Positions 35,466 through 44,639 of a stretch of 64,000 nucleotides of DNA are shown in pieces. A program made the position numbers and the translations under genes. This DNA is from Cyclobacteriaceae bacterium (GTDB lineage Bacteria > Bacteroidota > Bacteroidia > Cytophagales > Cyclobacteriaceae). Location: contig JANQOR010000004.1 in assembly GCA_028285685.1 (NCBI GenBank), positions 1 through 64,000 of the forward strand. The letters run 5' to 3'. Position 1 is the stretch's first letter; every line of letters begins with the position of its first letter. The notes under the pieces were generated by a model. That model saw only the letters and a list, made by a program, of their open reading frames with translations, was not told the origin of the DNA and searched no databases.

Positions 35466-37761
35466 TCTGTCCTTCCTTTTCTCCTGCCAGGTAGAACAAG
35501 ACCCTGTAGAAGTCCTGGCTGAACCCCTGATTACTGGGTCGGCGACTCCAATCAAACTGGACCTTGAACGAACAGTAATACCTGTCGAAGATTATGTGGT
35601 GAATCCTCAGCGGATCGATTCGATCAGTATAGATGGACCTTTCAATACCGGAATTGACAACTCCAATATTATCTTATTGGGAAGACCTAAGAAACCATTG
35701 TATGAGCTGACCTTTTGGTCTCAGGGAGTCGGGGAGAGTGTATTGCTAAAGCGAACCAAGAAATCCCTATACTCTTTTTTTTATCAAGGAGAGGCAAAGG
35801 AGGTGAAGATAAAAGGTGAGTTCAATGCCTGGAATCCAAACAATACGGTATTGCAAAAAGATGGTACCAAATTCACATCACATGTTTTGCTTAGTCCTGG
35901 TAGCTATCAGTATGTATTCGTAGTTGATGGAAAGGAAATAAGAGATCCGTTTAACAATGATTCAACCAGCAATGGAATGGGTGGTTGGAACTCAGTTATC
36001 AACTTTCCTGGTCCAAAGCGCAATGAACTTCCTATTATCAAGACCTCTTCATTCAGCGGAAATGAAATCAACCTTGAAAGTACAAATGAGTTTGATGAGA
36101 TCTACGCATACTGGGGGAACACCCGACTATCTGGAAAACATGTCAGCTTTGAAGGAAGGGAGATTCGTGTCAAGATTCCGAGAAACGCAAATAATGTAGA
36201 GCGTTCGAAAATAAGGTTGTGGGCTGAGAATGAGGAGGGGCCAAGTAATGATGTTTTGATACCGCTCCACTATGGTAAGGTTCTTTCGCAACCGGATCAG
36301 CTTTCCCGGAGTGACTATGAAGCTATGACCATGTATTTCCTCATGGTGGATCGTTTTAATAATGGAAACACAGAAAATGACAAACCACTGAATGTTCCGG
36401 AAGTTCATCCCAAGGCAGATTACTTTGGTGGTGACCTGGCAGGCGTGACGCAGAAAATTGAAGATGGCTATTTCGAGTCGCTAGGAGTAAATACAGTTTG
36501 GCTGTCTCCGATCACTCAGAATCCGGAGGGTTACTTCGGTAAGTATCCGGAACCGGAAACGAGTTTTTCAGCTTACCATGGCTATTGGCCAATTTCTAAT
36601 TTGAAGGTGGACTACAGGTTCGGGAGTAGTGATGAATTCCGACAACTTGTAAATACGGCCCATCGATCAAACATGAATGTGTTGCTTGATTATGTTGCAA
36701 ATCATGTTCATGAGCAGCATCCTATCTACCAGCAAAACAAAGAGTGGGCGACAAATCTCTATTTGCCTGATGGCACACTAAATACGGAGAAGTGGGACGA
36801 GCATCGGCTCACCACCTGGTTTGACACCTTTATGCCAACCCTGGATCTCTCTAGAATGGAGACCGTGGGGCCTATGACGGATTCAGCTCTTTTTTGGCTT
36901 CAAGAATATCAAATTGATGGGTTTAGACATGATGCCACCAAGCACATTCCTCAGTTATTCTGGCGTGTTTTGACTAAAAAAGTGAAGAAATACGCAATGG
37001 AAAATGGTCCGGTATTTCAAATTGGTGAAACGTATGGTAGCCATGAATTGATCAAGAGTTACATAACAACGGGTATGTTAGATGCTCAGTTTGATTTTAA
37101 CATGTATGATCGAGCGGTCTCCGCTTTTGCGCAAGAAGAAGGCTCACTTGAAGATCTTGCCGGTTCGCTTAGAGAAAGTATCAGGTATTACGGCGATCAT
37201 AATTTGATGGGATACATTACTGGAAATCAGGATCGACCAAGATTCATATCCTACGCGGACGGATCTCTCAAATTCAGCGAGGATAGCAAGTATGCAGGAT
37301 GGAATCGTGAAATTTCGATCCAGGACACAGCGGCATATAAGAAGTTGTCAGCACTTACGGCATTCATGATGGTGATTCCCGGGATCCCTTGTATTTACTA
37401 TGGAGATGAATACGGATCACCGGGTGGCAACGATCCGGATAACCGGAGACAAATGCAGTTTGAAGATCTGGATCAGCATCAACTTGCGACAAGGGAGCGT
37501 GTGAAAAAGCTCATCAAATTAAGAAAAAACAATCTTGCACTTATATACGGTGACACTGAAATCAGTGAATCGTCCCGAACATTTTTAATGCTAACCAGAT
37601 CATACTTTGACAATCAAGTGATCGCCATTTTCAATACCTCGAATGATGCGGTCAGTGTTAGTATGGCTCCTAATGGCGAAAATCATTTTTATGGAGAATG
37701 GTCAGGGTCTGAGCTGGTATTACCTCCCTCTTCATTTGATATAATCACATACACGAAGTAA
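35437..37761 (+). CDS. GH13 alpha-amylase-family lipoprotein with CBM48-like domain (second)
   Basis: Started at the ATG pair at 35437/35440, which gives a lipoprotein signal (WFLIGSLSFLFSC); the frame also opens at a TTG at 35404, which is less likely. The 774-residue product has N-terminal beta domains including a CBM48-like module (about 115-180; VKIKGEFNAWNPNN, YQYVFVVDG), then the GH13 barrel with nucleophile D499 (DGFRHDATKH), acid/base E531 (QIGETYGS) and D599 (TGNQDRPR). CBM48 plus this barrel suggests action on branched or cyclic alpha-glucans. It overlaps the GH31 gene by 29 bases and is two bases from the next GH13 gene: a tight operon. Confidence 0.9.
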   Translation: MMVRWFLIGSLSFLFSCQVEQDPVEVLAEPLITGSATPIKLDLERTVIPVEDYVVNPQRIDSISIDGPFNTGIDNSNIILLGRPKKPLYELTFWSQGVGESVLLKRTKKSLYSFFYQGEAKEVKIKGEFNAWNPNNTVLQKDGTKFTSHVLLSPGSYQYVFVVDGKEIRDPFNNDSTSNGMGGWNSVINFPGPKRNELPIIKTSSFSGNEINLESTNEFDEIYAYWGNTRLSGKHVSFEGREIRVKIPRNANNVERSKIRLWAENEEGPSNDVLIPLHYGKVLSQPDQLSRSDYEAMTMYFLMVDRFNNGNTENDKPLNVPEVHPKADYFGGDLAGVTQKIEDGYFESLGVNTVWLSPITQNPEGYFGKYPEPETSFSAYHGYWPISNLKVDYRFGSSDEFRQLVNTAHRSNMNVLLDYVANHVHEQHPIYQQNKEWATNLYLPDGTLNTEKWDEHRLTTWFDTFMPTLDLSRMETVGPMTDSALFWLQEYQIDGFRHDATKHIPQLFWRVLTKKVKKYAMENGPVFQIGETYGSHELIKSYITTGMLDAQFDFNMYDRAVSAFAQEEGSLEDLAGSLRESIRYYGDHNLMGYITGNQDRPRFISYADGSLKFSEDSKYAGWNREISIQDTAAYKKLSALTAFMMVIPGIPCIYYGDEYGSPGGNDPDNRRQMQFEDLDQHQLATRERVKKLIKLRKNNLALIYGDTEISESSRTFLMLTRSYFDNQVIAIFNTSNDAVSVSMAPNGENHFYGEWSGSELVLPPSSFDIITYTK

Positions 37762-37762
37762 T

Positions 37763-39094
37763 ATGAAAATCAACAACCTAGTCTTCCTAATCTTTCTTTT
37801 TTGCTGTTTATGTGCACCAGAGCAAAAAACCCCGGACACCAAATTGCAGTTCCCGGAACGCGCCAAGGATATGGTCATTTATGAAGTCAATGTCAGACAA
37901 TATACCCCAGAAGGTACGTTCAATGCTTTTGCTCAGCACCTGCCACGGCTACAGAAGATGGGAGTTGACATTCTCTGGATTATGCCCATTCAACCTATCG
38001 GTGTGGAAAAACGAAAAGGAGGCCTGGGTAGCTATTATTCCATCAAAGACTATGTGGCTGTGAACCCGGAGCATGGTAGTCTCGATGATTTTAAGGCTTT
38101 AGTAACGCGGGCACATGATCTTGACATGCTAATCATTTTAGACTGGGTTGCGAATCACACAGCATGGGATCACCCGTGGATGGAAAATGAGAGCTACTAC
38201 ACGAAGGATTCCATGGGAAATGTGATTCCACCTGTACCGGACTGGTCGGATGTCGCTGATCTCAATTACGACAACCAGGAAATGCAGAATGAGATGATCG
38301 AGTCAATGCGATTTTGGGTCAGAGAAGCAGATATTGATGGATTCCGTTGTGATGTGGCTGGCTCTGTTCCGATGGAGTTTTGGGATCGGGCGGCTGATTC
38401 ATTAGCCAGGGACAAAGATCTGTTTATGCTGGCTGAATGGGATGACCCCAAGATGCATTCTGCTTTCCACATGACCTATGCCTGGGGCATGCATCATCAG
38501 ATGAACACAATAGCTAAGGGTGAAAAAAATGCAGATTCACTGGTTGCCTTCACCAACAACGATCATAAGAAATTTGATGAAAGTGCTTTCCGAATGAACT
38601 TCACCACGAATCACGATGAAAATTCCTGGAATGGTACAGTTTTCGAGCGTTTTGGTGACGGACACAAAGCATATGCTGTCCTTGCCTTTACAATTCAGGG
38701 CATGCCACTTATTTATAGCGGCCAGGAAGCGGGCCTGGATAGAAGGCTTGCGTTTTTTGAAAAAGATGAAATTGAGTGGAGTGACATCAAGTTTGAGAAA
38801 TTTTATACACAACTTATTGACTTAAAGAAGAAAAATGAAGCCTTATTCAATGGAGCGTTTGGCGCAAGAGCCAAGTTTATACCTACAGGAAATTCAAATG
38901 TGATTGCTTATCAAAGGTCAAGAGGTGACAACGAGGTTACCGTCATTATAAATCTTTCTAATGACTCACAATCCATTGCTATTGAAGATCAGTCAATCAC
39001 CTTTGACGACTATTTCACAGAGCAGCGTTTTGATTCTTCTGTTACTTCCTTGGAACCCTTTCAATATTACATCGGAACAAAGACAAGCCTATGA
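37763..39094 (+). CDS. Compact GH13 alpha-amylase lipoprotein (third)
   Basis: A 443-residue enzyme with a Cys-rich lipoprotein signal (FLIFLFCCLCAPE); which Cys is lipidated is uncertain. It is a minimal GH13: MVIYEVNVRQYTPEG, LWIMPIQPIG, ILDWVANHTAWDHPW, nucleophile D197 (DGFRCDVAG), acid/base E225 (MLAEWDD), D285 (TTNHDENSW). It lacks extra binding modules, consistent with trimming of short maltodextrins in the periplasm. Its stop overlaps the transporter start by ATGA, coupling hydrolysis and import. Confidence 0.9.
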   Translation: MKINNLVFLIFLFCCLCAPEQKTPDTKLQFPERAKDMVIYEVNVRQYTPEGTFNAFAQHLPRLQKMGVDILWIMPIQPIGVEKRKGGLGSYYSIKDYVAVNPEHGSLDDFKALVTRAHDLDMLIILDWVANHTAWDHPWMENESYYTKDSMGNVIPPVPDWSDVADLNYDNQEMQNEMIESMRFWVREADIDGFRCDVAGSVPMEFWDRAADSLARDKDLFMLAEWDDPKMHSAFHMTYAWGMHHQMNTIAKGEKNADSLVAFTNNDHKKFDESAFRMNFTTNHDENSWNGTVFERFGDGHKAYAVLAFTIQGMPLIYSGQEAGLDRRLAFFEKDEIEWSDIKFEKFYTQLIDLKKKNEALFNGAFGARAKFIPTGNSNVIAYQRSRGDNEVTVIINLSNDSQSIAIEDQSITFDDYFTEQRFDSSVTSLEPFQYYIGTKTSL

Positions 39095-40431
39095 GTAACG
39101 TTTCAATTAGCTCAGAAAGGCCACGACTTAGCTTCTGGCAAATATGGAACATGAGCTTCGGATTTCTGGGCATCCAATTCGGGTTTGCCCTGCAGGGTGG
39201 GTTTATGTCCAGAATTTTTCAAACGTTGGGAGCAGACAAAGATGCCATCCCACTACTATGGATTGCAGCCCCTCTGACCGGACTTATTGTGCAGCCTATT
39301 ATTGGCTACCTAAGTGATAGGACATGGAGTTCACGGCTAGGGCGAAGAAGGCCTTACTTTTTGCTGGGAGCTATCCTGAGTTCCATTGCGCTTTTCTTTG
39401 TGCCCTACTCATCTGCTCTTTGGATGGCAGCCGGATTCCTCTGGATCCTTGATGCCTCCATTAACATAAGTATGGAGCCTTTCCGAGCCTTAGTGGCTGA
39501 CAAGCTACCGGACAATCAGCGATCTTATGGCTTTGTGATTCAAACACTGGTGATTGGAGTCGGCACGTGGGTGGCAAGCAACCTTCCCTGGATGGTCACA
39601 AAACTAGGTGTTGCAAATGAAGCGGCTCCAGGGACCATTCCAGACAGTGTTAAGGTAGCATTTGCCGTTGGCGCCTTCGTTTTTATGGCGTCCATTCTCT
39701 ACACCATTTTCACAACGAAAGAATATCCACCTGAAGATCTCGAGAAGTTCTACGCCGAAAAGAAGAAAAATGCAGGCATTTTGGTAGGTTTCAAAGAAGT
39801 CTTCGGAAACATCGCACAAATGCCCTTGGTCATGCGGAAGTTGGGGGTTGTGCAATTTTTTTCCTGGTTCGCCTTCTTTACCATGTGGAGTTTCGCTACT
39901 CCGGCACTTACAGAACACGTTTTCAAGGCCGCCGATCCTTCTACGTCCGAATACAACGTAGCAGCAAATGAGGTAGGCAGATATATGGGCGTTTACGGAC
40001 TTGCCTCAATGGCCTACGCGCTACTCTTGTCTTTTGTCACTAGCAGGGTGAGGGTCAATCGCAAGTATCTTCACCTATCAAGCCTGGTGATTGGAGGTAT
40101 GGGTTTCATCTCTATGTTCTTTATCACAGAGCCCTGGATGCTTAATTTTTCGTTTGTTGCGATTGGAATCGCCTGGGCGAGCATTCTATCAATGCCATAT
40201 GCTATGCTCTCAAGCGCTATTGATCAGTCGAAAATGGGGGTTTATATGGGGTTGTTCAATATGTTTATTGTAATTCCACAAATTGTTGCTGCGGTTGGTG
40301 GCATCAATTTTTCGTATCGATTTTTATTCGGAGAAGCCACCATCAACACAATGCTTCTAGCTGGTACTTCGCTAATTTTGGCTGGATTGGCAAATTTGAT
40401 TATAACAGACAAGAGTGTAGTTAAGGGATGA
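39091..40431 (+). CDS. SLC45-type MFS sugar (maltose/sucrose-like) transporter
   Basis: A 446-residue inner-membrane carrier with about 12 helices. It carries the SLC45/glycoside-cation symporter signatures: LSFWQIWNMSFGFLGIQFGF at the start, GYLSDRTWSSRLGRRRPYF after helix 2, and SMEPFRALVADKLPDNQR after helix 4. Family members move maltose, sucrose or glucose with protons. Here it most likely carries maltose or small maltodextrins to the cytoplasmic GH31. Four-base overlaps join it to the GH13 gene upstream and the ROK kinase downstream. Confidence 0.9.
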   Translation: MSNVSISSERPRLSFWQIWNMSFGFLGIQFGFALQGGFMSRIFQTLGADKDAIPLLWIAAPLTGLIVQPIIGYLSDRTWSSRLGRRRPYFLLGAILSSIALFFVPYSSALWMAAGFLWILDASINISMEPFRALVADKLPDNQRSYGFVIQTLVIGVGTWVASNLPWMVTKLGVANEAAPGTIPDSVKVAFAVGAFVFMASILYTIFTTKEYPPEDLEKFYAEKKKNAGILVGFKEVFGNIAQMPLVMRKLGVVQFFSWFAFFTMWSFATPALTEHVFKAADPSTSEYNVAANEVGRYMGVYGLASMAYALLLSFVTSRVRVNRKYLHLSSLVIGGMGFISMFFITEPWMLNFSFVAIGIAWASILSMPYAMLSSAIDQSKMGVYMGLFNMFIVIPQIVAAVGGINFSYRFLFGEATINTMLLAGTSLILAGLANLIITDKSVVKG

Positions 40432-41378
40432 TAGCAGTAGGTGTAGATATTGGAGGTACGAACTCCAAGTTCGGCTTTACGGACAGGGAAGGAACTGTCA
40501 TTGCACAGTCCCGCATGAAAACCCAGGGATTTCCGGACACACGTTCCTTTTTGAAGGAGCTAAAGAAGCAAATAGAGTCCATTCACTCTTTGGACGAGGT
40601 TGTTGGCATCGGTTTTGGCGCACCGAACGCTAATTTCTACAATGGTACAATTGAAAATCCACCCAACCTTCCGTGGAAAGGGATTCATCCAATTGCTGAG
40701 GAAGCCGAGGAGATTTTTGGAAAAAGGTGTGTGATCACCAATGATGCAAATGCTGCTGCCATGGGTGAGATGGTGTATGGCAAGGCAAAGGATATGAGAG
40801 ACTTTGTTGTGCTCACGGTCGGGACGGGATTGGGTAGTGGCATCGTTATCAATGGAGAATTGGTCTACGGCAAACACGGCTTTGCCGGAGAGCTCGGACA
40901 TACGCTAGTCAGCTTTAACGGACGATCTTGCCAGTGTGGGAAAAAGGGATGCCTTGAAACTTATGTAAGCGCAACTGGAATCCGAAGGACCGTGTATAAA
41001 CTCCTTGCTGACTATACTGAGCCAAGTCCGCTACGATCTATCAGCTTTGATGAACTGGATACTAAGAGCATCACAGAGGCTGCCGCAGCGGGAGATAAAA
41101 TCGCTATTGAAGCTTTTCGCTATACCGGTCGAGTATTGGGGATGAAGTTATCCGATTTTGTTGTCCATACTGACCCGGAAGCCATATTTTTACTGGGTGG
41201 TCTCTCAAAAGCTGGAGAACACATTTTTGCACCCGCGCAAGAAAACATGGAGAAATATTTAATGCCTCTATTTCTTGACAGAAAAATACAACTACAACCT
41301 TCGGGGCTAAAGGATGACGATGCACCGATACTTGGGGCGTCTAGTCTGGTCTGGAAATACTTGGTTAAAAAGGAATAG
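40428..41378 (+). CDS. ROK-family sugar kinase (probable glucokinase)
   Basis: A 316-residue cytoplasmic kinase. Phosphate-binding VDIGGTNSKFG at residues 5-15, a glucose-binding NDANAAAMGE with the catalytic Asp, LTVGTGLGSGIV, GELGHTL, and the zinc motif CQCGKKGCLE are all present, the usual set for ROK glucokinases. It probably converts glucose released by GH31 into glucose 6-phosphate. Start ATG overlaps the transporter stop (ATGA), and pfkA starts six bases after its stop. Confidence 0.9.
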   Translation: MIAVGVDIGGTNSKFGFTDREGTVIAQSRMKTQGFPDTRSFLKELKKQIESIHSLDEVVGIGFGAPNANFYNGTIENPPNLPWKGIHPIAEEAEEIFGKRCVITNDANAAAMGEMVYGKAKDMRDFVVLTVGTGLGSGIVINGELVYGKHGFAGELGHTLVSFNGRSCQCGKKGCLETYVSATGIRRTVYKLLADYTEPSPLRSISFDELDTKSITEAAAAGDKIAIEAFRYTGRVLGMKLSDFVVHTDPEAIFLLGGLSKAGEHIFAPAQENMEKYLMPLFLDRKIQLQPSGLKDDDAPILGASSLVWKYLVKKE

Positions 41379-41384
41379 GAGAAA

Positions 41385-42356
41385 ATGAAAAACATTGGCG
41401 TTTTTACATCTGGAGGAGATGCCCCGGGCATGAATGCATGCGTAAGGGCTGTTGTTCGAACAGGCTTGAGCCTCGGCCTGAATGTATATGGCATCAAGTA
41501 TGGCTATAACGGAATTATAAATGGAGACATTTATCAGATGAAGTCGTACTCTGTGAGCAATATTCTTCAGAAAGGCGGTACGATTCTGAAATCGGCACGA
41601 AGTGAAGAATTCATGACCAGGGAAGGACGACAAAAAGCACATGAACAGCTGAAAACTAAGGGAATTGATGGATTGGTGGCGATTGGTGGCGATGGAACCT
41701 TCACAGGTGCTAATATCTTTTTCGAAGAGTTTGGTATTCCGACGGTGGGCGCTCCAGGGACCATCGATAATGACTTGTTTGGCTCTGACTATACGATAGG
41801 ATTTGACACCGCAGTCAATACTGCATTGGAAGCCATTGACAAAATTAGAGATACTGCCAACTCACATGACCGGGTATTCTTTATTGAGGTTATGGGGCGG
41901 CATTCCGGTTATATCGCGATTCACTGTGGAATAGGGGGTGGAGCTGAATTGGTGATGGTTCCGGAGACGTCAACGACCATACAAGATGTGATCGATACGC
42001 TCAACAAAGGTCGCGACAAGGAGAAGACTTCTGCTATTGTTATCGTAGCTGAAGGCGATGAGCAGGGGAATGCTCATGAGATTGCAAATAGAGTTTCGGA
42101 AAAATTGCCGAAGCTAGATATACGTGTCTCAACACTTGGCCATCTTCAGCGGGGAGGTTCACCTACCTCTCACGACCGAATTTTAGCATCAAGGTTAGGA
42201 TTAGCGGCTGTGGAAGGTCTCGTGGATGGAAAAGCAAACGTGATGGCGGGGATTGTTGATGATCATATTGTTTACACTAGTTTCAAATTAGCCATTTCCA
42301 AATCTAAACCGATCAGCAACGAGCTGATGCGATTGGTAAGTGTGATGAATACGTGA
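41385..42356 (+). CDS. pfkA: ATP-dependent 6-phosphofructokinase
   Basis: A 323-residue classical bacterial PfkA, close to the usual 320. It has the ATP site (TSGGDAPGMNACVR, GGDGTF 101-106), the catalytic APGTIDNDL (D128), MGRHSGYIA (169-177) and HLQRGGSP. The Gly at position 104 instead of a large residue fits ATP rather than pyrophosphate use. An AGGAG stretch lies just before the ATG, an unusually good ribosome site for this phylum. Being last in the alpha-glucan operon, it ties polysaccharide use directly to glycolysis; glucose-6-phosphate isomerase must be encoded elsewhere. Confidence 0.95.
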   Translation: MKNIGVFTSGGDAPGMNACVRAVVRTGLSLGLNVYGIKYGYNGIINGDIYQMKSYSVSNILQKGGTILKSARSEEFMTREGRQKAHEQLKTKGIDGLVAIGGDGTFTGANIFFEEFGIPTVGAPGTIDNDLFGSDYTIGFDTAVNTALEAIDKIRDTANSHDRVFFIEVMGRHSGYIAIHCGIGGGAELVMVPETSTTIQDVIDTLNKGRDKEKTSAIVIVAEGDEQGNAHEIANRVSEKLPKLDIRVSTLGHLQRGGSPTSHDRILASRLGLAAVEGLVDGKANVMAGIVDDHIVYTSFKLAISKSKPISNELMRLVSVMNT

Positions 42357-42367
42357 CAGCAAGTTGA

Positions 42368-42922
42368 TTACACTTGACGCAAATAATCGATCAAGTTCTG
42401 GTCACGCTCCAATTTCAACTTTTTCCTCAGACGATATCTGGCCAATTCCACTCCGCGAACAGATATATTCATAAGATTGGCAATCTCTTTTGAACTCATA
42501 TTCATCCGTAGGTAGGCAGCGAGCTTGGTTTCTTGCGGTGTTAATTTGATTTCATCGCTGGAAATATTTTTTAGAAAATCCCCATGAACCTGATCAAAGT
42601 GATAGGAAAATTTATCCCATGAGTCGTCCTCCTGTAAGTTCCTATCAATGGTCTTGATGATTCTCTTTAGTTCCTCTTTTGAACTTCCATTTTCATTGAC
42701 AATCCCTTCGATTCGCTTGCGGACACCATTCACAAATTCGTTTTTGTTTAACAGATGCATGGTAACGGATGCTAGCTCATTGTTTTTGTAGTTTATCTCA
42801 GACTCTAACTTTTCGCTTTTCAGATGCTCTATTTCAGCTTGTGATTGTCTGGACACTTGGGATATCTCTTCGTCTTTACTTCTGATTGCTTCCTCCTTGC
42901 TTTGGTTGAGGATCTCTTTTTC
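42368..42922 (-). pseudogene. C-terminal remnant of a LuxR-type (triple-tyrosine-family) regulator
   Basis: About 185 residues remain: a coiled-coil stretch (EEISQVSRQSQAEIEHLKS, KNNELASVTMHLLNKNEF) and a LuxR/GerE-type helix-turn-helix (LTPQETKLAAYLRMNMSSKE, GVELARYRLRKKL). In Bacteroidota this exact tail belongs to long membrane sensors with beta-propeller and Y_Y_Y domains of roughly 900 residues or more. Everything N-terminal to the coiled coil is missing: the frame continues without a start to about 42922 and then runs antisense into a sugar porter gene. A GTG at 42856 could start a 162-residue peptide, but no sensor or membrane part would be left. The end coordinate is an estimate. Confidence 0.75.
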
Positions 42923-43966
42923 GGTGGGCTTGGAATAGGTGTTGCCAGCATGAACGCACCAACCTACATAGCTGAACTTGCCCCTGCCGCAGTTAGGGGT
43001 AAAATGGTGACCTACTATCAGCTGGCAATTGTTATAGGTTTTTTTATTGTCTTCCTTGCCACGTACGTAATTGGAAACTCGGGAGACGAGGCTTACAATC
43101 TTAGCAGAGGTTGGAGAGTGATGTTTTGGTCAGAATTAGTCCCTTGTTTTATATTTTTTGCATTACTAATGATGGTGCCCAAGAGCCCACGCTGGCTCAT
43201 GATGCACAATAGAGAGGAGGAGGCGAGAAAAGTATTAGAAAAGATCCATGGAGAGAAGCTGGCTGAAGTTGAGATGTCTGAAATAGCTGAGTCAATTGAC
43301 AAAATAGACAATCCCCGATTCACCGATCTTCTGAAGAAAGGGATCTTGCCAATAGTGTTGATTGGTACTGCTCTATCAGCATTGCAACAACTTACGGGCA
43401 TCAATGCTGTACTGTACTATGGGGCCGATATTTTTGAGAAAGCACTAGGATTCGGACAAGAGGATGTCTTGAAGCAGCAAATTTTACTTGCAGGTGTGAA
43501 TTTGATTTGCACATTTGTTGCTATGTATACCGTCGACAAGCTTGGAAGGAAGCCACTCATTCTTGTCGGATCGGTCGGTATGATTGCGGGATTCCTGATG
43601 CTCGGCTTTACACTTATGTTCGAGCAGGTGGGTCTTCTTTCACTGATAGGTATCCTTGTCTTTATAGGTTCTTTTGCACTATCGATGGGCCCAATAGTTT
43701 GGGTATTGCTGGCCGAAATGTTCCCCAACAAAATTAGGAGTCTTGCGATGTCGGTGGCGGTAGCTGCACAGTGGGCAATGAATTATGTAGTCTCACAATC
43801 TTTCCCAATTGTGGTAGAAGGTACTGCCAACCAGGGAGCCTTTTGGAACGGATCACTCCCTTATTTCATTTTCATTGGATTTATTGTATTGATCATTTTG
43901 CTCACAAAAAAATATATACCTGAAACGAAAGGAAAATCTCTCGAAGAGCTGGAGAAGGTCTGGTAA
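42923..43966 (+). pseudogene. 5'-truncated sugar-porter MFS transporter
   Basis: About 347 residues of a XylE/Glf-type sugar porter remain, starting in helix 4 at GGLGIGVASMNAPTYIAELA. Landmarks present: AAVRGKM, RWLMMHNREEEAR, QQLTGINAVLYYG, DKLGRKPLIL, PIVWVLLAEMFPNKIR, and PETKGKSLEELE at the end. The first roughly 100 residues (helices 1-3 and the first sugar-porter motif) are absent. The open frame runs leftward to a TTG at 42845, but those codons are antisense to the LuxR-type gene and do not look like transporter. The first true ATG is at 42950. A working carrier is unlikely. Confidence 0.75.
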
Positions 43967-44032
43967 GAACAATTCTACCGGCCCTTCGGACATGTCAATT
44001 CGTACAAAAGAACATTGCTACGATAGAACTAA

Positions 44033-44470
44033 TCAAATCGTCTGTGGTTTTTTGAATTTGAAGAAATCCAGCACATAAATTCTCCACAGGTAACCCCAAG
44101 GTATAACGAGAGTATCGATGATCACAGCTGTGACGCATACCCAGTAAAAAGCTTCAAGATCTTCATTTAATACTCCCGCAGACTTTGCCGGAAGATAGGT
44201 TCCTATCAGCCAACCTGCTTTGTAAAATAGTTGCAGTAGAATAAGAGGTACCATCTTTAAGGGATATCGTATGCCCAATCCCATAAGCAGGCCGTAGGAT
44301 GCCCAGAAACTAATAGCCACACCAGAGAGCGTATCTAACTGCTGACTTGGAAAAAAGATCGTAGACCAGTTTTCATAAGTCAAACTAAGAAATGTTAGTA
44401 AGTAAAGCCCCCTCATCAGGTAAAGCCTAATCTTTGATACTTCAGGGTTTGCGTCAAGTTGTGTATTCAT
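44033..44470 (-). CDS. Four-helix membrane protein of unknown function
   Basis: A 145-residue protein with about four membrane helices (near 17-33, 48-66, 69-90, 107-128). Charged ends (MNTQLDANPEVSK, FKFKKPQTI) flank them. I recognise no family. It is convergent with the truncated sugar porter and divergent from the S8 peptidase gene. Confidence 0.7.
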   Translation of the reverse strand: MNTQLDANPEVSKIRLYLMRGLYLLTFLSLTYENWSTIFFPSQQLDTLSGVAISFWASYGLLMGLGIRYPLKMVPLILLQLFYKAGWLIGTYLPAKSAGVLNEDLEAFYWVCVTAVIIDTLVIPWGYLWRIYVLDFFKFKKPQTI

Positions 44471-44639
44471 GTCATATTGTTAGATATAGGTCAAGATGCA
44501 CGCAATGTTAGCGGGGTTGCACATGACACATAATCCGTTTTGTTAACAGATATTTTTTGCGAAATTGCTATTTCCTTAGTAGTATTTGCTCTGGATTGCA
44601 AGTGTGTCTGGTGAAGTCACCCTTGCTTTTTTTTAGCCT

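Noticed and set aside
42845-42922. N-terminal extension of the sugar porter from a TTG start.
   Set aside because: These codons are the complement of the LuxR-type coiled-coil sequence and do not resemble transporter; they mark the fusion joint instead.
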